A DNA stretch of 64,000 bases from Sporosarcina sp. Marseille-Q4943 (lineage in GTDB: Bacteria > Bacillota > Bacilli > Bacillales_A > Planococcaceae): the NCBI RefSeq assembly GCF_943736995.1, contig NZ_OX031157.1, forward strand, positions 1,461,001-1,525,000, read 5' to 3'. The position numbers and the translations under genes are program-made. Of the stretch, positions 1 to 8,037 are shown one piece after another; position 1 is the first letter of the stretch; each line of letters opens with the position of its first letter. The notes under the pieces are model-generated. The model ran no database searches. It had not been told where the DNA came from and worked only from the letters and a program-made list of their open reading frames with translations.

Positions 1-1
1 C

Positions 2-652
2 GAAAAGCTGCCTATGTACAAACCTGGCCAATACATTACAGTACGCTTCCAGATCCCTGGCGACGAGTATATGTTGAATCGCCAATACAGCTTGTCCCAA
101 GCTCCAGGAAAAGACACATTCCGGATTTCGGTCAAACGGGAAGATGAATGTGTTCCGAACGGCAAGGCTTCCGTCCACCTTCATCGAAACGTGAACATTG
201 CCGATAAAATCGAAGTAAGTGCACCGGCAGGAGATTTCTATTTAGATACGGAAAGCACTTCACCTGTCGCATTGATCAGCGGAGGTGTCGGCATTACACC
301 GATGATGGCGATGTACGAAACAATTGCAAATACTACACCAGAACGTCCTGTTGCATTCCTTCATTCAGCACGTACGCGCAAGCACCAGGCATTTGACGAA
401 GTTTTACGCAGCATGACCAATTCACTTCCAAATTCAACATACGAAGTGCTTTATTCCGAAGAAGGCGACGGGTTCATCAACAGTGAATTCCTTGCGAAAC
501 ATATAGCGGAAGGCAGCGACGTGTACGTCTGCGGACCGACTCCATTTATGCAAGCAGTCATCTCCGCATTGCACCAAATCGGATTCCCAGAAGAAAAAAT
601 TCATTTCGAATTCTTCGGACCGAAGGAAGAGCTAGAACTGCAACACGCTTAA
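2..652 (+). CDS. hmp: Flavohaemoglobin (nitric oxide dioxygenase), C-terminal reductase part
   Basis: The reading frame is open from the left edge, so the haem globin domain lies outside and about 216 residues are visible. They form the ferredoxin-reductase-like half: an FAD-binding RQYSLS motif, a nucleotide-binding GGVGITPMM loop, VCGPTPFM, and the terminal FEFFGP typical of Hmp. In this family the reductase passes electrons from NAD(P)H through FAD to the haem, which converts NO to nitrate in the cytoplasm. The internal ATG at 14 is not a start because the FAD domain already runs through it. A strong terminator follows the stop. The family call is secure; NO-responsive regulation cannot be seen because the promoter is off-window. 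Confidence 0.93.
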   Translation, partial: EKLPMYKPGQYITVRFQIPGDEYMLNRQYSLSQAPGKDTFRISVKREDECVPNGKASVHLHRNVNIADKIEVSAPAGDFYLDTESTSPVALISGGVGITPMMAMYETIANTTPERPVAFLHSARTRKHQAFDEVLRSMTNSLPNSTYEVLYSEEGDGFINSEFLAKHIAEGSDVYVCGPTPFMQAVISALHQIGFPEEKIHFEFFGPKEELELQHA

Positions 653-660
653 TACAATAA

Positions 661-696
661 AAAAACGCGGTTCCCTCTAACGGGAGCCGCGTTTTT
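661..696. terminator. Bidirectional rho-independent terminator
   Basis: A stem of about 15 bp (AAAAACGCGG...CCGCGTTTTT, one mismatch) has A-runs on the left and T-runs on the right. It can therefore end both hmp (+) and the convergent ykvI-like gene (-). Confidence 0.9.
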
Positions 697-709
697 ACTG
701 TTGTCATTC

Positions 710-1765
710 TTATCGTTTAACCTTCTCAGGCAATCTGAATGAGGAAACAATCAAAATACCTGAAAGTAGTAATCCTAAATAACCGATCAATGGATAGAAA
801 TGAGCGACAAGGTTTTTGAACCCTAAGAAGCTTAGCGCAAATCCGATCAGTAAAGTAATCAACACAAACATCTTGAAGTTTCTCGTTCCAATCTTCACGA
901 AACGGGCGCCAAATGCATAGAACATGCTGACAGCCGTATTGAAAATCATTCCGTACAATACAAAAGCCATAAATGTCGCAAGGGCTGGAGAGATATCATT
1001 AATGATTGCCAGCATCGGCAAATTCGAATCCGCGACGACATCCACTTTGGAGAAGATTGCCAAATGGCTTAGCAAAATTAGAATCCCCAAACCTAAACCG
1101 CCGACCAATCCACCAAGCGCAGCTGTCCTTTCATCCTTCTCCGCTCCGCCCATTACCAATGACATGGATGCGCCAACCGCAATATTAAACGATACGTAGT
1201 TCACTGCAGACATAAACCAGTTCGGCAATGTCGTCTTCACATCATTCGCGATCGGATCAAGCACCGCAAACGACGTATCCATCGTCACTAAGCAATAGAT
1301 CGAAACTCCGACGACCGCAATAATGAGAAATGGAGTAATACTACCGATAACGGCTACAACTTTATCAACATTCAATAGGATTGTAATGAACACAAGTACA
1401 ACCATGAGCAGGCTTCCGACGAATGGAGGGACGCCAAATTGTTGCTCTAGATTTGAACCGGCTCCCGCCACCATGACGGTACCCACTCCAAATAATGTAA
1501 AAATAATGATATAGTCAATGATTGTTCCTAAGTAACGTCCGCTGATCTTATAAATGACTTCCTTATGTGATGTCGTACGCAACCGGCTGCCGAGCCTCGT
1601 CAACACCATGCCGATGTATGCGAATAAAGCAGTGGAGACAATTGCAGCAGCAATCCCCATCATTCCGAAGCTTGTGAAATACTGCAAAATCTCCTGCCCG
1701 GAAGCGAAGCCGGCACCGACGATAATTCCAATGAAAGCGCTTCCCATTTTTATAATTTTTTTCAT
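710..1765 (-). CDS. YkvI-family polytopic membrane protein (APC-superfamily-like)
   Basis: The start is placed at the ATG at 1765 because AAGGGGGA lies just upstream; the frame is open 30 codons further but without a ribosome site. The product is about 351 residues, almost entirely hydrophobic, with roughly ten membrane segments. The N-terminus (SAFIGIIVGAGFASGQEILQ) resembles the unwound first helix of APC/LeuT-fold transporters, and the whole matches the YkvI group of Bacillus. The substrate is unknown. It faces hmp across a shared terminator and has no obvious operon partner. Confidence 0.8.
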   Translation of the reverse strand: MKKIIKMGSAFIGIIVGAGFASGQEILQYFTSFGMMGIAAAIVSTALFAYIGMVLTRLGSRLRTTSHKEVIYKISGRYLGTIIDYIIIFTLFGVGTVMVAGAGSNLEQQFGVPPFVGSLLMVVLVFITILLNVDKVVAVIGSITPFLIIAVVGVSIYCLVTMDTSFAVLDPIANDVKTTLPNWFMSAVNYVSFNIAVGASMSLVMGGAEKDERTAALGGLVGGLGLGILILLSHLAIFSKVDVVADSNLPMLAIINDISPALATFMAFVLYGMIFNTAVSMFYAFGARFVKIGTRNFKMFVLITLLIGFALSFLGFKNLVAHFYPLIGYLGLLLSGILIVSSFRLPEKVKR

Positions 1766-1921
1766 GCTGTTTTTCCCCCTTGGTGTCCCCGAAAAAAACC
1801 GGTCATCTACTAAATAATCCGAATTTTCAACGTGAATTAACTTGTCCCGTTTCAATTTAACATGCTATTCACTTCATTTCAACATAATATTTTTTCTTTA
1901 TTTTTACATTCGTAAATGAAC

Positions 1922-1957
1922 AAAAAAAGAGCCGTCCCTATTAGGGAACGACCCTGT
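1922..1957 (-). terminator. Terminator of yfkM
   Basis: On the minus strand an imperfect GTTCCC/GGGAC-type stem is followed by a run of seven T, directly after the yfkM stop codon. Confidence 0.8.
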
Positions 1958-1961
1958 TTCA

Positions 1962-2477
1962 TCATTTTTCCAGTAATTTTTTCGACTCGCGGATGAACGC
2001 CGGCAAGTCGTCTGGCGTCCGGCTCGTCACCAATTGATTCTGGCAAACGACGACCTCTTGATCCGCATAGTTGGCACCTGCATATTCCATATCGACTTTA
2101 ATGGACTTATAACCAGTCGCATCGCGGCCTTCCAAAGTCTTCGCCGTCAGCAACAGCTGAGGTCCATGGCAAATGGCGAAAACCGGCTTTTTATCATCCA
2201 TGAACTTTTTCGTGAATTGGACGAATCGGTCATCCGCCCGCAGCTGATCCGGCGAAAAGCCTCCCGGGATGAACAGAGCATCGAAGTCGTCAGCCGAGGC
2301 ATCTGCGATCCCGACGTCAATCTTGACCGTAGACTCCCCTTGCTTGCCCTTCACTTCCTTGCCGGCTTCCTTCTCGATAGCGACGACTTCATGTCCCGCT
2401 TCCTCGAACGCCTTCGCCGGTTCCGTGTACTCCGAGTCTTCGAATAGATTCGTGATAACTGTAGCAATTCTAGCCAT
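1962..2477 (-). CDS. yfkM: DJ-1/PfpI-family general stress protein (YfkM, GSP18)
   Basis: A 171-residue single-domain protein of the type-1 glutamine-amidotransferase-like DJ-1/PfpI superfamily. The nucleophile elbow AICHGPQ puts the reactive cysteine at residue 103 followed by His104, and the supporting acidic residue is Glu13 in NLFEDSEY. Relatives act as glyoxalase/deglycase-like or chaperone-like stress proteins; the exact reaction is not settled. It is monocistronic with its own terminator. A sigma-B-like promoter at 2517-2541 fits the known general-stress membership of YfkM in B. subtilis. Confidence 0.88.
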   Translation of the reverse strand: MARIATVITNLFEDSEYTEPAKAFEEAGHEVVAIEKEAGKEVKGKQGESTVKIDVGIADASADDFDALFIPGGFSPDQLRADDRFVQFTKKFMDDKKPVFAICHGPQLLLTAKTLEGRDATGYKSIKVDMEYAGANYADQEVVVCQNQLVTSRTPDDLPAFIRESKKLLEK

Positions 2478-2516
2478 TCAATCATCCGCCCTTTCAATTA
2501 TCGTAGCCTTATTACT

Positions 2517-2541
2517 ATTCCACACTGTAGGGCTACTAAAC
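2517..2541 (-). promoter_or_regulatory. Candidate sigma-B promoter of yfkM
   Basis: Reading the minus strand, GTTTAG (2541-2536) and TGGAAT (2522-2517) are separated by 13 nt, close to the sigma-B consensus GTTTAA-N12-15-GGGWAW. The spacer length equals that of the ydaT promoter in this window. Confidence 0.6.
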
Positions 2542-3135
2542 TTAAGGGCGGTACTTTGAGACATAAGGATTATCCTTTTCAAAAAATCTCCATGGATAAT
2601 GGACGGCTTCACCCGAATTCCCGATCCCTACACGGGGACCCGTTTCGATTTCGCTTGCCCCTGGCCCTTCGGCAATGAATAGCGGCTCGTCCGCCCAATG
2701 ATGTCCATAATACTTCATCGTCACACCGAGCGCTTTCGACAGCTTCCCTGGCCCATTCGTCCAATCCTTCATCTTCAAATGCGGACCGCGGTTGTCCCGC
2801 ATGAGCTCGAGCCCTTCAACCGGTTCTGCCGCGCGGATGAGGACAGCATGCGGCGTTCCAATCGGGCCGCTGACGACATTCATCAACGTATGTGTGTGCA
2901 TTTGATACGTATATACAAGCCCTGGCGCACCAAACATGATGTCCGTCCGTTTCGTCCGCCGGTTCCCGAAACTGTGGGCTGCACGATCCTCAGGTCCATG
3001 ATATGCTTCCGTCTCCACAATCCTTGCTACAATCACCCCATCCGGATGTTCATGCACAATATGTTGTCCGATAAGATTCCGCGCAAGGTCCAACACATGC
3101 GGTTCAAAAAACGATTTATCAATTGGCTCGTACAT
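2542..3135 (-). CDS. aag: 3-methyladenine (alkylpurine) DNA glycosylase, Aag/MPG family
   Basis: The ATG at 3135 is chosen because GGATGGAGGA lies at good distance; the open frame above it overlaps the next gene. The 197-residue product matches the length of B. subtilis Aag (YxlJ). It carries IVETEAY with the catalytic glutamate, DRAAHSF, RTDIMF, the Bacillus-type YTYQMHTHTLMN segment, WTNGPGKL and the terminal DYPWRFF-like motif (HYPWRFFEKD). The enzyme flips out alkylated purines and hypoxanthine and cuts the glycosidic bond, starting base excision repair. It lies directly downstream of a 70-aa hypothetical gene, probably in one transcript. Confidence 0.92.
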   Translation of the reverse strand: MYEPIDKSFFEPHVLDLARNLIGQHIVHEHPDGVIVARIVETEAYHGPEDRAAHSFGNRRTKRTDIMFGAPGLVYTYQMHTHTLMNVVSGPIGTPHAVLIRAAEPVEGLELMRDNRGPHLKMKDWTNGPGKLSKALGVTMKYYGHHWADEPLFIAEGPGASEIETGPRVGIGNSGEAVHYPWRFFEKDNPYVSKYRP

Positions 3136-3167
3136 TCGAATCCTCCATCCGTGGTGATTTTCACGCT

Positions 3168-3380
3168 TTACAGCGATTTTGTAATCACTAATTTCCTGTA
3201 CATCGCCGAGATTTCTGGGTTCTTTTTTTCCCACTCTATATTTTTCGGCTTGGGGATTTTGAATTGCTTCTCCATCTCCCTCATTAATCCGACCAGCAGC
3301 ATATCTCTCTTTGGTCGGTCTGCAAAGATGATTTCCTCATATTCTCTTTGATAATCCGCCAGCGATTTCTTGGCTGCCAT
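3168..3380 (-). CDS. Conserved-looking hypothetical protein, 70 aa
   Basis: A small soluble protein rich in Lys, Glu and Arg with no signal peptide or membrane segment. I do not recognise the family. A clear GGAGGA site lies eight bases before the ATG, and the gene stops 32 bases before the aag start on the same strand, which supports a real co-transcribed gene. It may be a small helical accessory factor, but nothing in the sequence fixes a role. Confidence 0.6.
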   Translation of the reverse strand: MAAKKSLADYQREYEEIIFADRPKRDMLLVGLMREMEKQFKIPKPKNIEWEKKNPEISAMYRKLVITKSL

Positions 3381-3461
3381 TTCAATTTTCCTCCGACTTA
3401 TTTCTAGAAAGTTTCTTTCTTCATATTTATCTTATCCTTTAAACCTACAACTATGATACCG

Positions 3462-5195
3462 TCACGACAATCCTTGCCCTTCCGCAAACTCCTTATAGAG
3501 CGAATGGGACTTAATTAATTCGTCATGCGTGCCAATCCCCGTAATGCGTCCTGCTTCTACAAAGATGAGCTGGTCCGCGTCGATCACCGTCGACAACCGA
3601 TGCGCGATGATGAGCGTCGTACGTCCTTCCATGAGCCGTTGAAGCGCCTCTTGAACATGTGTTTCTGACCCGCTGTCCAAATTTGAAGTCGCTTCGTCCA
3701 GCAATAGAATTTCCGGATCATGCAATAACGCCCTCGCAATCGCAATCCGTTGTCGTTGGCCGCCCGATAGCTTCATTCCCCTCTCGCCTACAAGCGTTTC
3801 AAAGCCATCCGCCATCTCTTCGATGAACCGGAGTGCATTCGCCGCCTCCGCAGCCTTCCGCACTTCCTCGAGTGATGGGCGCTCCTCTAAACCGTACGCA
3901 ATATTATCCAAGATCGTTCCACTCAACAACGGACTTTCCTGCGACACATAACCGATCCGTTTCCGCCAATCGGACAAGGCGATATCCGCAATCAGCGTGC
4001 CACCTATCGAAATGACACCCGCCGTCGGCAAATAAAAGCGTTCGATCAAAGAGAAGATCGTCGTCTTCCCTCCGCCGCTCGGTCCGACAAACGCGGTGAC
4101 CGTTCCGGGTTTCGCCTGGAATGAAATCCCTTCCAAAACCTGCTTTCCACTCTCATATGAGAAGCTAACTGATTCGAACTGAATACTTCCATCCGGCACA
4201 ATAGCGACGCCTTCTGCCCGCTCGCTGTCCATGCTTAAAATCTGCTGGATCCGCTCAGTCGCACCGACCGCCTTCTGGAAAATCGTAAATACTTGTGCCA
4301 TCTGCGCAAACGGAATAATGATCTGGAACATGAGAAAGATGATTGCGACTAGCGTTCCCGCAGACAACACACCTTTCGAAACTTGCGCACCGCCGTAGCC
4401 TAATATGACGACCAAAATGCTCATCATCACAAGCGTCATGACCGGCGAAATGATCGCCTGGATCCTCGCTTCCTTCAATCCGAATAAAAACAGCGATTGT
4501 ATCGCCTTATCACCTCTCGCCCCTTCATTCGGCTCTGCCCGGTACGCCTTCACTAACCGGATATCGCCAAGCACCCGGCCGAGATGACCCGAGAATTTTG
4601 CCATCTCCCCTTGGGTCGCCTTCGCAATTTTATGCATGATCCTGCCGAGCGGAAAAATGATCGCCATGCTGACAGGAATGCTGATCAACATGATCAGTGT
4701 CATCTTCCAATCCAAATACAACAGGATCGCAACTGCTCCGATAATTGAAATGATACCCGTAATGAACGACACGAGATGGTCCGATACCAATTGCTTCAGC
4801 ATCGTCGTATCCTGGGTGATCCGGCTCATCGTTTCACCGGTTTCATTCTCATCGTAATAGGCTACAGGAAGCCGCAGCACCTTGCCCCATATTTTGCTTC
4901 GCAAATCTGCAACAATCGTTTCACCGATGAACGCGAGTAAATAATACGAAACGCCACCCAACACAGCCTGCAAAATGAAAACAGTAAATAGGAACACTGC
5001 CGTTTTCCAATCAAATGATGCCGTTGTCAATGAATCGACGAGTTCCCTCGTCACTAACGGAACCGCCAAGCTCGCCGCTGTCGAAAATAAAGCAAGAACG
5101 AGAGCAATCGCCGTCTTCCCCTTCGGCCACTTCAGCTGGCGCAATAAACCGATGAATTCCTTCATCGATCCCTTCGTTTTCAATTCACTTTCCAT
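3462..5195 (-). CDS. bmrA: BmrA-type multidrug ABC exporter (fused membrane and ATPase domains)
   Basis: A half-transporter of 577 residues: six N-terminal membrane helices, then a nucleotide-binding domain with Walker A GPSGGGKTT, signature LSGGQRQRIA, Walker B ILLLDEA and the switch histidine in AHRLS. Stretches such as YVSQESPLLSGTI and DADQLIFVEAGRITG closely resemble B. subtilis BmrA, which works as a homodimer expelling hydrophobic drugs. The ATG at 5195 follows AAGGTGAG; the frame is open for 31 more codons but these run into a tandem repeat array. That array (5223-5352) ends only about 27 bp from the start codon, so it occupies the likely promoter region. Confidence 0.88.
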   Translation of the reverse strand: MESELKTKGSMKEFIGLLRQLKWPKGKTAIALVLALFSTAASLAVPLVTRELVDSLTTASFDWKTAVFLFTVFILQAVLGGVSYYLLAFIGETIVADLRSKIWGKVLRLPVAYYDENETGETMSRITQDTTMLKQLVSDHLVSFITGIISIIGAVAILLYLDWKMTLIMLISIPVSMAIIFPLGRIMHKIAKATQGEMAKFSGHLGRVLGDIRLVKAYRAEPNEGARGDKAIQSLFLFGLKEARIQAIISPVMTLVMMSILVVILGYGGAQVSKGVLSAGTLVAIIFLMFQIIIPFAQMAQVFTIFQKAVGATERIQQILSMDSERAEGVAIVPDGSIQFESVSFSYESGKQVLEGISFQAKPGTVTAFVGPSGGGKTTIFSLIERFYLPTAGVISIGGTLIADIALSDWRKRIGYVSQESPLLSGTILDNIAYGLEERPSLEEVRKAAEAANALRFIEEMADGFETLVGERGMKLSGGQRQRIAIARALLHDPEILLLDEATSNLDSGSETHVQEALQRLMEGRTTLIIAHRLSTVIDADQLIFVEAGRITGIGTHDELIKSHSLYKEFAEGQGLS

Positions 5196-5222
5196 CCACT
5201 CACCTTCTTCTCTTCCCCAAAT

Positions 5223-5352
5223 ACGCATAAACTTGTCCAAACGCGCATAAATGTCTCTACAAACGCATAAATCGTTCCAATCACTCATAATAAGAAATAC
5301 TTACGCATAAATCCTTCTAAAAGCTCATAAACGCGTACAAATGCGCATAAAC
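5223..5352. repeat. Tandem array A: 7 units, exact 20-bp period, core RCKCATAAA
   Basis: GCATAAA/TCATAAA cores begin at 5225, 5245, 5265, 5285, 5305, 5325 and 5345, i.e. exactly every 20 bp. The intervening 11-13 bases vary but often contain a second short A-run about 10 bp after the first. The array fills the gap between the bmrA start and the stop of the nucleotide kinase gene (both minus strand). A 20-bp period cannot hold a reading frame, so it is not coding. Confidence 0.9.
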
Positions 5353-5373
5353 GATAAAGACTACCAGCCTTAT

Positions 5374-5892
5374 CTATCTAATTAGAGTACATATCCATTT
5401 TTCCACTTCCCGCGGCGACCTCAAAATAACCACTTCCGCCTCACTCCGCTGAAGCATCTGCAAAACACCCGGACGCTTCTTCTTCGGATACGTCCATATG
5501 AACTTCACAAATTCCCAATCGACTTTCTCCAGGCAGCCTTCCGCCATATCAGGCCGCGTCTTCCCCCGATACATCCATCTGCGCTTGAAAACCCTGGAGA
5601 GGCATAGCCAGTTCGGGAAGTCGAGGAAGATGACGAGATCAGCATATTGAGCCCGCATCTCAATCGTGGAGTTGAAATTTCCATCGATGATCCATGCGGG
5701 CTTTTCAAGTTCGCTCTGAAGTTTTTCCAAAAATTCGGGCTTAGGGGTCGGCACCCATCCTTCATTCCAGAAAAGGGCGTCCAAGTGAAGGACCGGCAAT
5801 CGCAGTCGTTCCGCAAGCTTGATTGATAACGTCGATTTTCCTGCGCCGCTGCATCCGATTACAAGAATCCGCTGAAATCGTTTTTCACTCAT
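5374..5892 (-). CDS. P-loop nucleotide kinase / DNA-topology-modulation (FlaR-like) protein
   Basis: A 172-residue P-loop protein with Walker A GCSGAGKST near the N-terminus, LHLDALFW, a lid-like Arg/Lys-rich segment, and FVKFIWTYPKKKRP, which are typical of the adenylate-kinase-like FlaR/YqaA group. The phosphate acceptor is unknown. The start is the ATG at 5892, nine bases after GGAGG; an ATG three codons earlier abuts that site. The gene overlaps the end of the uracil-DNA glycosylase gene by a few bases, so the two are probably translationally coupled. Tandem array A begins about 20 bp after its stop. Confidence 0.75.
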   Translation of the reverse strand: MSEKRFQRILVIGCSGAGKSTLSIKLAERLRLPVLHLDALFWNEGWVPTPKPEFLEKLQSELEKPAWIIDGNFNSTIEMRAQYADLVIFLDFPNWLCLSRVFKRRWMYRGKTRPDMAEGCLEKVDWEFVKFIWTYPKKKRPGVLQMLQRSEAEVVILRSPREVEKWICTLIR

Positions 5893-6544
5893 TCCGCACA
5901 TCCTCCAAAAACTGCCCTATCTTCAGCCAGTCCGCCTCCAAGTCAGGTCGGTGGGACGGTCGATAAAAGACAGCTGCCGGATGGAAAGTGGGCACAATCC
6001 GGTACAAACGGCTCGTCCACTCATACGTAGTGGCATCCAGATCGGGGAGAAACCGGACCGGCCGCTCCAGCAATTGACCGTGCAGCTCCGTCACTTTCGC
6101 ATCTTTGCCGAGCAGCCTCTGCAACCCGACATTACCGAGCGCCACAATCAGCTTCGGCTCAATATTCGCCAGCTCATAATCGAGCACCGGTGCATGGGCT
6201 AATATCTCTTTCATTGTCGGCGGCCGATTGTACTTCCGCTTCGTCATCGTGCCGTCCCTCTCCCGCTTTTCGCCCCATCGAAACGGCCGGCTGCGCACCG
6301 CACTCGTAATATAGACGTCCTCACGCGTCAAACCGATCGAATCGAGCGACTTCATCAATTCCTTGCCGGCCCTGCCGATGAATGGGATGCCGTCCACAAT
6401 CTCGAATTCCCCCGGCGCTTCGCCGATCAGCATCAGTTCAGGCTTTTGCGGACCCTCCCCGTAGACAAACCCCTCCACAGGAAATCCTTTGATCCGTTCC
6501 TTGCCAATATCCGCAATCGATTCTGGTATCCGAAACATCGACAC
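5885..6544 (-). CDS. Family-4-like uracil-DNA glycosylase lacking iron-sulphur cysteines
   Basis: The 219-residue product has GEAPGE followed by GIPFIGRAGKEL, the central SRPFRW and NRPPTMKEI segments, and the C-terminal PTFHPAA loop, all positions of the family-4/5 uracil-DNA glycosylase fold that removes uracil from DNA. Classical family-4 enzymes bind a 4Fe-4S cluster through four cysteines. This protein has no cysteine at all: the KCRP position reads VRSRP and the later Cys position reads AHAP. It is either a cluster-free subfamily or one with altered chemistry. It forms an overlapping pair with the kinase gene. Confidence 0.85.
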   Translation of the reverse strand: MSMFRIPESIADIGKERIKGFPVEGFVYGEGPQKPELMLIGEAPGEFEIVDGIPFIGRAGKELMKSLDSIGLTREDVYITSAVRSRPFRWGEKRERDGTMTKRKYNRPPTMKEILAHAPVLDYELANIEPKLIVALGNVGLQRLLGKDAKVTELHGQLLERPVRFLPDLDATTYEWTSRLYRIVPTFHPAAVFYRPSHRPDLEADWLKIGQFLEDVRNE

Positions 6545-6552
6545 ACTCCCTT

Positions 6553-7497
6553 TCAGCCTTGCAGTAAATAGATTGTTTCATCCATAAACGCTTTGCCGTC
6601 CCCTTGTTTAATCTTGTTAATTCCATCTTCTATCCGATCATATCGAAATGCGCGGATGATTGCGAATAGGTGAGGGATCATCTCCTTTTCGTGATCAGAC
6701 AATGGTCTTTCTAATGTATAAGCGTCTATGTATGCTTCGTATCGCTCTTCTGGAGTTTCTTGTCCTTCGAAGTCATAATGCCATGCCAAGAAAACAGCAA
6801 CGCCTATGCACTCATTAAGCAGGACTTCATCCCCCGCGATGTCGTAATCAAAAACGGCGGAAATTTTATCTTGTTGGAATAAAAGATTATAAGGACATAA
6901 ATCCCCTTGAACAGGCCCTGCCGGAAGCGAACTCCACACTTCTTTCAAATATGATCTTCTACTTTGATACAGTTCTTTTACCGTGGCTAGCTCCATCCTA
7001 AACGTTTCCTGTCCTTCAACGTTTTGAACGAAGTCCAAATAGCTTAATTCATTTTCATCATAATCACCAAGCGCATCGGTTTCATTCCCGCCGAACATGC
7101 CCCAACTCGTTCCTGTTCCGAAGCGGAAATCTGTTGTTGAAGAGATGGCATGCTGTTTGCCGAGCAATTTTCCAATCTCTCTAATATGTGACAGTCGGAG
7201 ACGTTTAATCTCCTCCCCATGCCCTTGTCTTTCGAGAATAAACAGCAAACCTTCATGCTCAACGCATCGATTTCCCTTCATCGTATTTTCGGGTACTATG
7301 AACGGCAATCCCGCCTTGCTCATAATGATTGTAAATTCGATGACTTTCTCAATAAATGAAGCAGGCTGCTTTTCCCCTTTTAGAAAATATGTGTTTTCGC
7401 CCACTTCAACTTCTGCAACAATTCTATCTCTGTCCCTCAAAATTTTGTGCCGTGTAACAGGCTCTGTAAAATAGTGTTGCATGACTGTGCGAATCAA
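6553..7497 (-). CDS. Aminoglycoside-phosphotransferase-like kinase (APH/choline-kinase fold)
   Basis: About 314 residues of the APH superfamily, with an N-lobe lysine in TYFLKGEKQ, the catalytic VQGDLCPYNLLF (Brenner-like HGD replaced by QGD) and the metal-binding VFDYDIAG. The substrate cannot be told; relatives phosphorylate aminoglycosides, spores' SrkA/CotS-like targets or small amines. I place the start at TTG 7497, eight bases after GGAGG and one base after the stop of the DUF6054 gene. The open frame continues upstream without an ATG that fits and would overlap that gene. The QGD variant deserves notice because the His usually assists catalysis. Confidence 0.75.
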   Translation of the reverse strand: MIRTVMQHYFTEPVTRHKILRDRDRIVAEVEVGENTYFLKGEKQPASFIEKVIEFTIIMSKAGLPFIVPENTMKGNRCVEHEGLLFILERQGHGEEIKRLRLSHIREIGKLLGKQHAISSTTDFRFGTGTSWGMFGGNETDALGDYDENELSYLDFVQNVEGQETFRMELATVKELYQSRRSYLKEVWSSLPAGPVQGDLCPYNLLFQQDKISAVFDYDIAGDEVLLNECIGVAVFLAWHYDFEGQETPEERYEAYIDAYTLERPLSDHEKEMIPHLFAIIRAFRYDRIEDGINKIKQGDGKAFMDETIYLLQG

Positions 7498-7498
7498 T

Positions 7499-7846
7499 TC
7501 ATCCGCCTCCAACGATGTATTGCTCCAATGCCCGTTCCACGCTTGTCGCAAAATTATTGCCCGCTCCCCAATCGAAGCGGAAGAAAACGCCCTCCGAGCT
7601 GCCCGCCGCGACGACATGGACGCGCGTTGCTCCTTCGAAATCATCGATTGTTGCAGTGACCGACGCACGATTATTCGAGCGCATATAGTACTTCTCCATA
7701 ATCAATACATGGACTTCCGACGAACCGGCTGTCCTCCTATAATGATCCACTAACGTACCACTAATGCTCCCCCGGATGATTTCCGATTGAATGATAGACG
7801 CTGCTTCACTTGGCGAAATTGACACGTTGAAATTTTTGATAGACAT
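7499..7846 (-). CDS. DUF6054-like small protein
   Basis: A 115-residue soluble protein with an alternating beta pattern (EVHVLIMEKYYMRSNNRASV, VHVVAAGSS) and no catalytic motif I can name. It resembles DUF6054 proteins of Bacillales, whose role is unknown. GAGGGG precedes the ATG. Its stop is one base from the TTG start of the kinase gene, so the pair is coupled. Function is not assigned. Confidence 0.65.
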   Translation of the reverse strand: MSIKNFNVSISPSEAASIIQSEIIRGSISGTLVDHYRRTAGSSEVHVLIMEKYYMRSNNRASVTATIDDFEGATRVHVVAAGSSEGVFFRFDWGAGNNFATSVERALEQYIVGGG

Positions 7847-7936
7847 ACCAACATCCCCTCTCTATATACGTCTAAATACGTATGGAACCGAATGGAAGTT
7901 TCAATTTGTTGAAATTTCCGAGAGAGGAGAGGCGGT

Positions 7937-7971
7937 CTTCGGGCGCGGATTGCCGTTCTTTGGACGCGGAA
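7937..7971. repeat. Mini-array of the 21-bp CTTTGGRCGCGG family, 2 units
   Basis: CTTCGGGCGCGGA at 7937 and CTTTGGACGCGGA at 7958 are 21 bp apart and match the core of the 11-copy array at 40305-40535. A weaker third match sits at 7916 in phase. They lie in the 190-bp gap between the DUF6054 gene and niaP. Confidence 0.75.
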
Positions 7972-8004
7972 GGCGCAAACATCAGTCTTCCATTCCATCC
8001 ATAC

Positions 8005-8037
8005 AAAAAAGGACTGCCGAGTAGCAGTCCTTTCGTT
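8005..8037. terminator. Terminator after niaP
   Basis: The perfect stem AAAGGACTGC/GCAGTCCTTT with a 6-nt loop is flanked by A-run and T-rich sequence and overlaps the niaP stop region. Confidence 0.85.

Noticed and set aside
3136..3234. Longer aag product starting at 3234
   Set aside because: It would overlap the 70-aa gene; the ATG at 3135 has a good ribosome site and gives the family length.
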